Positions 1 through 7,429 of a stretch of DNA of 47,039 bases are shown piece by piece. Source of the DNA: Acidimicrobiaceae bacterium (GTDB lineage Bacteria; Actinomycetota; Acidimicrobiia; Acidimicrobiales; RAAP-2); contig PNAH01000009.1 in assembly GCA_003170315.1 (NCBI GenBank), positions 16,881 through 63,919 of the forward strand. Direction: 5' to 3'. The number at the start of each line of letters is the position of its first letter. Position 1 is the stretch's first letter. Below the pieces are notes generated by a model, which worked only from the letters and a program-made list of their open reading frames with translations, did not search any database and was not told where the DNA came from. The position numbers and the translations under genes were made by a program.

Positions 1-8
1 CTATTTCT

Positions 9-191
9 TCAACAGTCTCCTAGCGGCCCGTACGCACGCCCCAGCTCGGCGAGGTGATCGTTCTCCGCCTGTGTCCGCGGCCGATCTAGTCGCAGCAATC
101 GCCGAATCTCCGCGCGGATCGCGACAAAGTGGGCGCGACGGCGAGCCTGCAACTCGTTGTACTCAGTCAGGTCCACGCAGCCATTTTGCAC
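9..191 (-). CDS. Small hypothetical protein, divergent from recA
   Basis: An open frame of 60 codons starts at a GTG at 191, with a second in-frame GTG at 176, and ends in TGA. The product is Arg-rich, Leu/Ala-containing and probably helical, with no motif I recognise, no signal peptide and no membrane segment. It would be transcribed away from recA, and the two LexA boxes lie 60-100 bp upstream of its start, so it could share SOS control. No convincing ribosome-binding site or TANNNT box was seen upstream. It may be a chance frame; a real small gene is only moderately likely. Confidence 0.35.
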   Translation of the reverse strand: MQNGCVDLTEYNELQARRRAHFVAIRAEIRRLLRLDRPRTQAENDHLAELGRAYGPLGDC

Positions 192-249
192 GGTTCTTCA
201 GGCCCGGCTCGTCTGGGTTTGTCAGACCGCACGTCACCCATCCTTGAAA

Positions 250-263
250 CGAACGCGTGTTCG
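250..263. promoter_or_regulatory. LexA (SOS) box 1 upstream of recA
   Basis: The sequence CGAACGCGTGTTCG is a perfect match to the Gram-positive/actinobacterial SOS consensus CGAACNNNNGTTCG. It is palindromic and lies 136 bp before the recA start. Its centre is 32 bp from the centre of the second box, about three helical turns, so two LexA dimers would sit on the same DNA face. Confidence 0.85.
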
Positions 264-281
264 CTCTAGGCTGACATTCGT

Positions 282-295
282 CGAACGGGGGTTCG
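282..295. promoter_or_regulatory. LexA (SOS) box 2 upstream of recA
   Basis: CGAACGGGGGTTCG again matches CGAACNNNNGTTCG exactly. It lies closer to recA, just upstream of the candidate -10 at 323-328, where bound LexA would cover the -35 region. Its right half resembles a tRNA T-arm, but the LexA reading explains the whole palindrome. Confidence 0.85.
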
Positions 296-322
296 ATCCC
301 CGAGAGTGTCACACCCCCTCGG

Positions 323-328
323 TACGTT
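323..328 (+). promoter_or_regulatory. Candidate recA -10 box
   Basis: TACGTT fits the TANNNT form used elsewhere in this window. It would give a start near 335 and a leader of about 64 nt carrying the recA ribosome-binding site. No good -35 is visible. Its position 28 bp downstream of SOS box 2 is consistent with LexA repression. Confidence 0.4.
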
Positions 329-398
329 CACAGCCACAGCTTTCCCCGTCTCACCGTGAGTCGCAGACAACGCCGGCAACGGCGAGGAGGAATCGGAA

Positions 399-1460
399 GT
401 GGAAAACGGGAATCACGAACGCGACAAGGCCCTCGACATGGCGCTGGCCCAGATCGACAAGCAGTTCGGCAAGGGCTCGATCATGCGTATGGGCGAGAAC
501 CTCCATATGAACATCGAGTCGATTCCGACCGGCGCGCTCGCTCTTGACATGGCGCTCGGCATCGGCGGACTGCCCCGCGGTCGCATCGTCGAGCTCTACG
601 GACCCGAGTCCTCGGGCAAGTCCACCTTGGCGATGCACGTGGTGGCCGAAGCCCAGCGCAACGGCGGGGTCTGCGCCTACATCGACGCCGAGCACGCCAT
701 GGACCCGGTCTACGCGCGCGCCATCGGCGTCAACGTCGATGACCTTCTGATTTCCCAGCCCGACACCGGCGAGCAGGCCCTCGAGATCACCGACATGCTG
801 ATCCGCTCCGGTGCGCTCGACGTCATCGTCATCGACTCGGTCGCGGCGTTGACGCCGCGCGCCGAGATTGAAGGCGACATGGGCGACTCGCACGTCGGAC
901 TCCAGGCCCGACTCATGAGCCAGGCGCTTCGCAAGTTGACCGGTGGACTTTCCAAGTCCAACACCATCGCGGTCTTCATCAACCAGTTGCGCGAAAAAAT
1001 AGGAGTCATTTATGGGAGCCCCGAAATTACCCCTGGTGGGAGGGCCTTAAAGTTCTACGCGTCAATTCGACTCGACATTCGTCGGATCGAATCGATCAAG
1101 GACGGCACCGAGGTCGTCGGCAACCGCACGCGCGTGAAGGTCGTGAAGAACAAGTGCGCCGCACCCTTCAAGCAGGCCGAGTTCGACATCATGTACGGCC
1201 AGGGCATCAGCCGCGAAGGCTCGGTCTTGGACGTCGCCGTCGAACTGGGCTTCGTGAAGAAGGCCGGCGCGTGGTTCACCTACGAAGGCGAGCAGATGGG
1301 CCAGGGTCGCGAGAACGTGAAGGCCTTCCTGCGCGAGAACCCGCAGACCATGGCCGAGATCGATGGTCGCGTACGTGAGCACATGGCGAACGCTCTTTTG
1401 CCGGACGTGGTCGGCACGGGGGTCGAGATCGACATCGATTCGCCCATCTCGCTCGACTAA
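399..1460 (+). CDS. recA: Recombinase RecA
   Basis: RecA is the ATP-dependent strand-exchange protein of homologous recombination and the co-protease that triggers LexA self-cleavage. The 353-residue product is the usual length. Walker [10 protein letters not shown] is at residues 68-76, the Walker B strand with IDSVAAL at about 145-151, and the L1/L2 region and the [14 protein letters not shown] segment are intact. The GTG at 399 is supported by a strong GAGGAGGA site at 384-391. Two LexA boxes lie upstream. A Cys follows the KNK motif where M. tuberculosis RecA carries its intein, but no intein is present. Codons 199-218 (993-1052) use ATA, AGG and TTA and look unlike the rest of the gene. 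No recX follows. Confidence 0.98.
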   Translation: MENGNHERDKALDMALAQIDKQFGKGSIMRMGENLHMNIESIPTGALALDMALGIGGLPRGRIVELYGPESSGKSTLAMHVVAEAQRNGGVCAYIDAEHAMDPVYARAIGVNVDDLLISQPDTGEQALEITDMLIRSGALDVIVIDSVAALTPRAEIEGDMGDSHVGLQARLMSQALRKLTGGLSKSNTIAVFINQLREKIGVIYGSPEITPGGRALKFYASIRLDIRRIESIKDGTEVVGNRTRVKVVKNKCAAPFKQAEFDIMYGQGISREGSVLDVAVELGFVKKAGAWFTYEGEQMGQGRENVKAFLRENPQTMAEIDGRVREHMANALLPDVVGTGVEIDIDSPISLD

Positions 1461-1536
1461 CTCTTCTCCATTTCCCTCATCAGTCACTTGGGTTGAATCA
1501 TTCGCGCTCGCGGCGAATTGCGCTCGAGCGGACAAC

Positions 1537-1542
1537 TAACGT
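1537..1542 (+). promoter_or_regulatory. -10 box of a leaderless promoter
   Basis: TAACGT ends seven bases before the GTG at 1550. This is the same layout as at several other genes here and supports transcription starting at or next to the start codon. No clear -35 is seen. Confidence 0.45.
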
Positions 1543-1549
1543 GACTCCG

Positions 1550-2194
1550 GTGAATAACCGACTTCGTTTCCGGCAGTTTCTGGGCGCCCGTGTCCGCGCG
1601 TTTCGTCGATACGTCAACGAAGTGGCGACGGTCGGACCGAGCGACCCGTACGCCAAGAAGTTCCAGTATTTCGGTAAAGGAGCGGCCCTGATGGCGCCCC
1701 AGGGAGTGATCTACAACGAGCGCTACCTCGCGATCGGCGATGACACGCTCATCGGCCCGAACGTCTGTCTGACGGCGGGAATCAGCGGCGAGCAGACGAT
1801 GCTGAGTTCACCGGTCGTCTCGATTGGACGAAAGTGCATCATCGGCCGCGGATCGCACATCATTGGCCACTGGTCCATCGTGTTGGGCGACGAGATCCAA
1901 ACCGGTCCGTACGTGTACATCACCGACGAGAATCACTCCTACGAAGACCCCGACCAGCCGATTGGTTGGCAGCGACCGACCGAAGCCGCGGTTCGCATCG
2001 GATCGGGCAGTTGGCTCGGCGCCAACGTGGTGATTCTTCCGGGCACGGTGCTCGGAGAGAACACCGTCGTGGCGGCCGGCGCCGTCGTACGCGGAGTGTT
2101 TCCGGATCACGCGGTGCTCGGGGGCGTTCCGGCGAAGGTGCTCCGTCACTACACCCGGGAGAATGGATGGCAATCGGGACCACCGAGTGAGTAG
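1550..2194 (+). CDS. Hexapeptide-repeat (left-handed beta-helix) acyltransferase
   Basis: The 214-residue product has the irregular hexapeptide repeats of the LbH acyltransferases, which transfer acetyl or similar groups from acyl-CoA to a sugar or other small acceptor. Repeats run through the middle and C-terminal half (IGDDTLIGPNVCL, IGRKCIIGRGSHI, LGANVVILPGTVLGENTVV) and end in the typical GGVPAKVLRHY tail. No substrate can be assigned. The start is uncertain: TTG 1493 and GTG 1541 are in frame, but neither has a ribosome-binding site, whereas GTG 1550 has a TANNNT box seven bases upstream. The MFS gene overlaps its 3' end by 8 nt, so the two are probably co-transcribed. Confidence 0.85.
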   Translation: MNNRLRFRQFLGARVRAFRRYVNEVATVGPSDPYAKKFQYFGKGAALMAPQGVIYNERYLAIGDDTLIGPNVCLTAGISGEQTMLSSPVVSIGRKCIIGRGSHIIGHWSIVLGDEIQTGPYVYITDENHSYEDPDQPIGWQRPTEAAVRIGSGSWLGANVVILPGTVLGENTVVAAGAVVRGVFPDHAVLGGVPAKVLRHYTRENGWQSGPPSE

Positions 2195-3467
2195 TCGAAA
2201 ACTCGGCGTCGATCTCACGCCGCTTCGAGTGTCGACGCAGTACCGCCGTCTCTACATTGCGGGATTCATCACCGCCCTCGGAAGTCAGGCCACCTACGTC
2301 GCCGTACCGTTCCAGCTTCGACTCCTCACACATTCACCGCTCGACGTCGGGTCACTTGGCTTGGCTGAGTTTTTGCCGCTCGTCGTCTTCGGTCTCTACG
2401 GTGGAGTCCTTGCCGACCGACTCAATCGACGGCGTTTGATCATTTCGATGGAGCAGGTCCTGATGATCTCGACGGCGGTCCTTTTCGTCAACGCGCTCTT
2501 GCCGCATCCTCAGGCCTGGATTCTCTATGTGGACGCCTTCGTCGCCTCTGGCGCGGGCAGTCTCCAGCGTCCCAGTATTGAAGCACTGAACCAAATGTTT
2601 GTGCCGCACGAGATGCAACGAGCAGCGTCGACGCTCGCGAACATTCGCATGACGACCGCGTCAATTATCGGGCCCGCTCTCGGAGGATTCGCCGCCATCG
2701 CGCTCGGTCCCGGCTCTGTCTATCTGGCAAATCTCGTGACGTTCACGCTGTCACTGATTCTCCTCTACTCTCTTCGCGCGACCGCGGCGAGCGTGCCCGC
2801 CGAAGATGGCGACGTGGCAGCCGTTCGGTCGGGGCTGCGCTACGCGAAGTCGCGACCGGACATCGTGGGCACCTACATCATCGACTTGCTGGCAATGGTT
2901 CTTGCGTTCCCCATCATCATGCTGCCCTTCGTCGCCGCACGATTCCACGAAACCTATGCCCTGGCGCTGCTTTACTGCGGACTTCCGAGTGGCGCTCTCA
3001 TCGCGACCTTGACCTCGGGATGGTCTCGCAAAATCCATCGGTACGGACGAGCGATCGTCTTCGCAGCGGCGCTCTGGGGTCTCGGAATCGCTCTTTTCGG
3101 CTACTCTTCGTCACTTTGGTTCGTTTTTCTCGGGCTCGCCATCGGCGGCGGCGCTGACTCGATCAGTGGCATTTTTCGCACCACCATGTGGAACGAGTCG
3201 ATTCCTCCGGAGATGCGCGGACGAATGGCCGGTATCGAGATGATCTCGTACTCGCTCGGACCGACGGCCGGACAATTCCGTGCTGGTGTCATGGCGGCCT
3301 GGACGACGTTGCGTTTCTCCCTGACCTTCGGCGGGCTGGCCTGTACCGGATCGGTCGGGGCCGTCGCTCTCGCGCTACCTCGACTGTGGAGTTTCGATGC
3401 GCGTACCGACCCACACGTCGCCGAAGTGCGCGAGATGCGCTCGGGCGAAGATCACTCAGAGTCCTAA
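2187..3467 (+). CDS. MFS transporter (EntS/MFS_3-like exporter)
   Basis: This 426-residue integral membrane protein has about twelve hydrophobic segments. The cytoplasmic loop GGVLADRLNRRRL, at about residues 72-84, is the major facilitator loop 2-3 signature. The order of segments and the GRMAGIEM stretch near segment 10 resemble the EntS/MFS_3 branch, which exports siderophores or drugs; the substrate is not known. The GTG at 2187 was chosen because it gives a short overlap with the preceding gene and has a GGGA seven bases upstream; ATG 2163 is an alternative that adds eight residues. It probably forms an operon with the acyltransferase. Confidence 0.85.
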   Translation: MSSRKLGVDLTPLRVSTQYRRLYIAGFITALGSQATYVAVPFQLRLLTHSPLDVGSLGLAEFLPLVVFGLYGGVLADRLNRRRLIISMEQVLMISTAVLFVNALLPHPQAWILYVDAFVASGAGSLQRPSIEALNQMFVPHEMQRAASTLANIRMTTASIIGPALGGFAAIALGPGSVYLANLVTFTLSLILLYSLRATAASVPAEDGDVAAVRSGLRYAKSRPDIVGTYIIDLLAMVLAFPIIMLPFVAARFHETYALALLYCGLPSGALIATLTSGWSRKIHRYGRAIVFAAALWGLGIALFGYSSSLWFVFLGLAIGGGADSISGIFRTTMWNESIPPEMRGRMAGIEMISYSLGPTAGQFRAGVMAAWTTLRFSLTFGGLACTGSVGAVALALPRLWSFDARTDPHVAEVREMRSGEDHSES

Positions 3468-3485
3468 CGACGAATCCCCAACCTC

Positions 3486-3491
3486 TACGAT
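3486..3491 (+). promoter_or_regulatory. -10 box of leaderless serB promoter
   Basis: TACGAT is followed by exactly six bases and then the GTG start at 3498, which puts the transcription start on the start codon. No ribosome-binding site is present between them. Confidence 0.6.
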
Positions 3492-3497
3492 TCTGGG

Positions 3498-4679
3498 GTG
3501 AGTTCTACGACATTCCTCGTGACGGTGAGTGGTCCGGACCGCGTGGGTGTCGGGGCCGAGCTCTTCTCCGCCCTTACTTCGCTCGGAGCTCGAGGCATTG
3601 AGATCACCGACGTGGCGCAGATAACCATTCGAGGCGCTCTGGTGCTTTGCGCCGAAGTGAGTTCTCGAAACACCGTGACTCGAGCCGTAATCGAAGAGGC
3701 GTTGGCGGAACGAGATATCGTCAGCCACGGGATCACCGCGACGATCGAAGAAGTGACGCCGAGCGACGTGAGCGATGGTCGCCGACTCTTGGTGACGTTC
3801 CTCGCTCCGCGAATTGGCGCGACGCAGTTGGAAGGCGTCTTCGCGGCGATCGCCGCGTCCGGCTCGACGTGCGAACGGATCGTGCACCTCGCCAGCTATC
3901 CGGTCGACTGCTACGAACTTGTCGTGCGCGGATCCGATCACGCGGCGCTCCGCGAAGCGCTCGTCGACGTCGCACGTGACACGGGAATTGATTTGGCGGT
4001 GCAGCGTGCCGGTCTGCACCGACGCGCCAAGCACCTCGTCGTGATGGACGCCGATTCCACCTTGCTCCAGGACGAGGTCATCGACCTGCTCGCCGAGGCA
4101 TGCGGATGTGCCGCGGAGGTGACGGCGATCACCGAGTTGGCGATGTCCGGCGAGATCGATTTCGTCGAAGCGCTACGTCGTCGCGTGGCACTCTTGGCGG
4201 GACTTCCGGCCACGGTCCTCGACGACGTGCGCTCGCGACTCCGATTGACACCGGGGGCGCGAACGTTGCTGCGCACCTTGCAACGACTCGGTTACGTCCC
4301 AGCCGTCGTGTCGGGTGGTTTCGTCGAGGTGCTGGCGCCCTTGATGGCCGAACTAAAGGTCGAGCACCTCGCGGCCAATCGGCTGGAAATCCTTGACGAG
4401 AAATTGACGGGCCGACTCGTGGGCGAGATCGTCGATCGGGCCGGCAAAGCCAACGCGCTGCGTCGCTTCGCCGAGGACGTGGGCGTTCCGTTGGAACAGA
4501 CGGTGGCGGTGGGTGACGGCGCCAACGACATCGACATGCTCTCGGCGGCCGGCTTGGGCATCGCCTTTAACGCGAAGCCCGTCGTCCAAGAGCACGCCGA
4601 CACTCATCTGACCGTGCCGTATTTGGACGCGGTGCTGTATTTCCTGGGCATCAGTCGCGAAGAAATTGAGACGGTGTAG
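3498..4679 (+). CDS. serB: Phosphoserine phosphatase with N-terminal ACT domains
   Basis: SerB hydrolyses O-phosphoserine to serine, the last step of serine synthesis. The 393-residue form has two ACT-like domains over roughly residues 1-170, probably for amino-acid sensing, followed by a HAD phosphatase. The HAD motifs are complete: DADST at 184-188 (nucleophile and acid Asp), SGG at 272-274, Lys318, and GDGANDIDM at 339-347. This long ACT-ACT-HAD form is known from actinobacteria. The GTG start has a TANNNT box six bases upstream and no Shine-Dalgarno, so it is likely translated from a leaderless mRNA. The gene lies 30 bp after the MFS gene but probably has its own promoter. Confidence 0.95.
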   Translation: MSSTTFLVTVSGPDRVGVGAELFSALTSLGARGIEITDVAQITIRGALVLCAEVSSRNTVTRAVIEEALAERDIVSHGITATIEEVTPSDVSDGRRLLVTFLAPRIGATQLEGVFAAIAASGSTCERIVHLASYPVDCYELVVRGSDHAALREALVDVARDTGIDLAVQRAGLHRRAKHLVVMDADSTLLQDEVIDLLAEACGCAAEVTAITELAMSGEIDFVEALRRRVALLAGLPATVLDDVRSRLRLTPGARTLLRTLQRLGYVPAVVSGGFVEVLAPLMAELKVEHLAANRLEILDEKLTGRLVGEIVDRAGKANALRRFAEDVGVPLEQTVAVGDGANDIDMLSAAGLGIAFNAKPVVQEHADTHLTVPYLDAVLYFLGISREEIETV

Positions 4680-4784
4680 TCGACGGCTGCTTCGGCGATT
4701 GACTACGGTTGCTCCAACGCCAAGTCATACATCTTGTCTTTTACCGGGTAGTAATGTCAGTCTTAGTAGGGAAAAGGGGGACCC

Positions 4785-4979
4785 GTGAAGGTACGTATTG
4801 ACCCTGAGATTTGTCAAGGTCAGGGCCGTTGTTTCTCGATCGCTCCGGGAATCTTCGACTTCGACGATCTCGGTAGTGGCGTCGTCATTGGCGACGGCAC
4901 CTTGACCAACGACACGATCGAACTGGCGAGACTCGCCCAGTCGAACTGTCCCGAGCACGCCATCTTCATCGAGGAGTAG
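4785..4979 (+). CDS. 3Fe-4S ferredoxin (P450 partner type)
   Basis: A 64-residue ferredoxin with Cys10, Cys16 and Cys55. The position between the first two that is Cys in 4Fe-4S proteins is Gln13, which predicts a 3Fe-4S cluster as in the small ferredoxins that feed bacterial P450s. The acidic segment around DFDDLGSG is also typical. It starts at a GTG preceded by AGGGGG. It ends 2 bp before the first P450, so the three genes form one operon and the ferredoxin most likely supplies electrons to both P450s. No ferredoxin reductase gene is nearby. Confidence 0.93.
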   Translation: MKVRIDPEICQGQGRCFSIAPGIFDFDDLGSGVVIGDGTLTNDTIELARLAQSNCPEHAIFIEE

Positions 4980-4981
4980 CC

Positions 4982-6190
4982 ATGACCGACAGTCCTCTCG
5001 TTCAAGACTTTGCTACCGACTGGGATCATTCCGATCCGCAGTGGGTCGCCGATCCCTATCCGATTTGGGACGACCTACGTCAACGTTGTCCGGTCGCGCA
5101 CACCGAGCGTTACGGCGGCGGCTGGTTCCCCGTGACCCACGCTGGCGTCTCGGAGATCGCCAAGGACACCGACAACTTCACCAGTCGCAACGTCGTCATC
5201 GGCAACGGCCGTCCGACCGAGCTGGACCTGCCCGCACCGATTGGTGTGGCGCCGCCCATCACCTCGGACCCGCCGTTCCACGCGATCGCTCGCCGGCTCA
5301 TCCTTCCGGCCTTCGCGCCCGGTCCCATCAACGCCCTCGAGCCGATGATCCGAGAGTTGTGTTCGAGCCTGCTCGACGGGTTGGTCGGCGAGGACGTGGT
5401 GAACGCCGGTACCAAGTACGCGCAGTACATTCCGCCGGGCGTCATTCGGGGCATGTTGGGCTTCCCGGAAGAGGATATTGAGCACTTCCTCGAAATGGTC
5501 CACATCATCATGGAGGGCATCGATCACCCGGAGGAGGAGCGCATCGTCGAGTTCGAGCCCGTGGAGGCGTACTTCGTCGCCCAAATGGAAGACCACATTG
5601 ACAACCCCCGAGACGATCTCACGTCGTATCTGTTAAACGTGAAACTCGACGGACAAAATCTGGCGATGGAGCACGTGTTCGGGACCATGGTCCTCATCCT
5701 GGTGGCCGGTATCGACACCACCTGGTCGGCCATTGGTTCGGCGATCTGGCATCTCGCCCAGAACCCCGAGGACTTGGCACGACTGGTCAACGAGCCCGAC
5801 CTGATGCCCGTCGCCATTGAGGAGTTCCTCCGCTTTTACGCCCCGGTCACCATGGCGCGATTGGTCAAGCACGACATGGAGTACCAGGGCTGTCCCATGA
5901 AGGAAGACGACTGGATCCTGCTGGGCTTCCCGGCCGCGAACCGTGACCCCGTCGTCTTCAAGGACGCCGAACGGTTCATCATCGATCGCGCTGAGAATCG
6001 TCACGTCGCCTTCGGCCTGGGTATCCACCGCTGCGCCGGATCCAATCTGGCCCGCCTGGAGATGCGCGTCGCCTTAGAGGAGTTCATCAAGCGCTACCCG
6101 CGCTTCGACTTGGCCGAACCCGACGCGGTGACCTGGGCGCCCGGACAGATTCGCGGACCACGGAACTTGCCGATTCGAATACTGCCGTAG
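4982..6190 (+). CDS. Cytochrome P450, copy 1
   Basis: Soluble bacterial heme-thiolate monooxygenase of 402 residues. The oxygen-activation I-helix motif AGIDTT is at 242-247, the K-helix ExxR is EFLR at 281-284, and the heme loop FGLGIHRCAG places the proximal thiolate at Cys351. The N-terminal part has no membrane anchor. It directly follows the ferredoxin (2 bp) and precedes a close paralogue (8 bp). Substrate cannot be read from sequence; steroid, terpenoid, fatty acid or xenobiotic oxidation are all possible. The Trp after the I-helix threonines (DTTWSAIGSAIWHLA) is shared by both copies and marks them as one subfamily. Confidence 0.96.
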   Translation: MTDSPLVQDFATDWDHSDPQWVADPYPIWDDLRQRCPVAHTERYGGGWFPVTHAGVSEIAKDTDNFTSRNVVIGNGRPTELDLPAPIGVAPPITSDPPFHAIARRLILPAFAPGPINALEPMIRELCSSLLDGLVGEDVVNAGTKYAQYIPPGVIRGMLGFPEEDIEHFLEMVHIIMEGIDHPEEERIVEFEPVEAYFVAQMEDHIDNPRDDLTSYLLNVKLDGQNLAMEHVFGTMVLILVAGIDTTWSAIGSAIWHLAQNPEDLARLVNEPDLMPVAIEEFLRFYAPVTMARLVKHDMEYQGCPMKEDDWILLGFPAANRDPVVFKDAERFIIDRAENRHVAFGLGIHRCAGSNLARLEMRVALEEFIKRYPRFDLAEPDAVTWAPGQIRGPRNLPIRILP

Positions 6191-6198
6191 CGAGGGAG

Positions 6199-7425
6199 AT
6201 GAGCGACATCGTCGAGGAATCAGTGAAGGTGCCGGTCGACGACTTCGCCTCCGACTGGGACCACACCGATCCGCAGTGGGTGAATGACCCGTATCCCATC
6301 TGGGAGGACCTGCGCGAACGCTGCCCGGTCGCGCACACCGATCGTTACGGCGGCGGGTGGTTCCCCACCACGCACGAGATGGTCTCCTCGATCGCCAATG
6401 ACACGGAGCACTTCACGAGCCGCATGGTCGTCGTGGTGCACAACAAGTACCCGCCGAACTTCATTCCCGCGCCGATCGGCGGCGCGCCACCGATCACGTC
6501 CGATCCACCCTTTCACTCGATTGCTCGTCGGGTTATCCTGCCGGCGTTCGCCCCGGGACCGGTCAACGCCCTGGAACCCCAGATTCGCGCCCTCTGCAAC
6601 AAACACCTCGACCATATGGTCGGACGTGAGTTCGTGGACGGGGGAACCGACTACGCCCAGTTCATCCCGCCCGGCGTCATCGCCTCGATGTTGGGCTTCC
6701 CATCTGAGGACGAGGAGATCTTCCGGGACATCGTCCATCTGGTGCTGGACCTGATTGACCTCCCTTCAGAAGTTCGCGGCCCCTTGTTCCAGCCGATGAG
6801 CGAGTACTTCGGCAAGCAGATCGACGACCACATCGAGAATCCCCGCGACGACTTGACGAGTTACCTCTTGAACGTCGAGGTGGCGGGTCAGAAGCTGGAG
6901 CGTCAACACGTGGCCGGGACCATGGTCTTGATCCTCGTGGCCGGCATCGACACGACCTGGTCGGCCATCGGTTCCGCGATCTGGCACCTGGCGCGTCATC
7001 CCGATGACCTGGCCCGGCTGGTGAACGAACCCGATCTGATGCCGGTGGCCGTCGAGGAGTTCTTGCGCTTTTACGCTCCGGTGACCATGGCCCGGTTGGT
7101 CGCCGAGGACTACGAGTTCTATGGCTGTGCGATGAAGAAGGACGACTGGGTCCTCTTGGGTTTCCCCGCGGCCAATCGCGACCCGAACGCCTTCGAGGAC
7201 GCCGACAAATTCATCATCGACCGCGCCGCCAATCGACACGCCGCCTTCGGGCTGGGCATCCATCGCTGCGTCGGCTCGAACCTCGCGCGGTTGGAACTGC
7301 GCGTCGCCATTGAGCAGTTCATCAAGCGGTTCCCGAAGTTCGAACTGGTCGACGGCGACACGGTGACGTGGGCGCCCGGTCAGGTACGCGGACCACGACA
7401 CCTGCCGCTTCGCATTCTTTCCTAG
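6199..7425 (+). CDS. Cytochrome P450, copy 2
   Basis: Paralogue of the preceding P450, aligning end to end without obvious gaps after a six-residue N-terminal extension. Identical landmarks are present: the same I-helix AGIDTTWSAIGSAIWHLA, EFLR as ExxR, and FGLGIHRCVG with the thiolate at Cys357. Differences gather in the region after TSR (about residues 76-95), in the helix F/G region (VHLVLDLIDLPSEVRG, about 178-193) and in the YEFYGCAM segment. F/G is where P450s set substrate access, so the two copies probably differ in substrate. A GAGGGAG directly touches the ATG. The gene ends 4 bp from the convergent aminopeptidase gene, with no obvious terminator. Confidence 0.96.
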   Translation: MSDIVEESVKVPVDDFASDWDHTDPQWVNDPYPIWEDLRERCPVAHTDRYGGGWFPTTHEMVSSIANDTEHFTSRMVVVVHNKYPPNFIPAPIGGAPPITSDPPFHSIARRVILPAFAPGPVNALEPQIRALCNKHLDHMVGREFVDGGTDYAQFIPPGVIASMLGFPSEDEEIFRDIVHLVLDLIDLPSEVRGPLFQPMSEYFGKQIDDHIENPRDDLTSYLLNVEVAGQKLERQHVAGTMVLILVAGIDTTWSAIGSAIWHLARHPDDLARLVNEPDLMPVAVEEFLRFYAPVTMARLVAEDYEFYGCAMKKDDWVLLGFPAANRDPNAFEDADKFIIDRAANRHAAFGLGIHRCVGSNLARLELRVAIEQFIKRFPKFELVDGDTVTWAPGQVRGPRHLPLRILS

Positions 7426-7429
7426 GCGA

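Noticed and set aside
281..300. T-arm-like sequence (GGTTCGATCCC) suggesting a tRNA upstream of recA
   Set aside because: The stem does not pair properly with a seven-base loop, no acceptor or anticodon arms are found, and the stretch is explained by a perfect LexA box.
1080..1170. Intein at the M. tuberculosis RecA site (Cys after KNK)
   Set aside because: RecA is uninterrupted at 353 residues; the Cys is simply part of the host protein.
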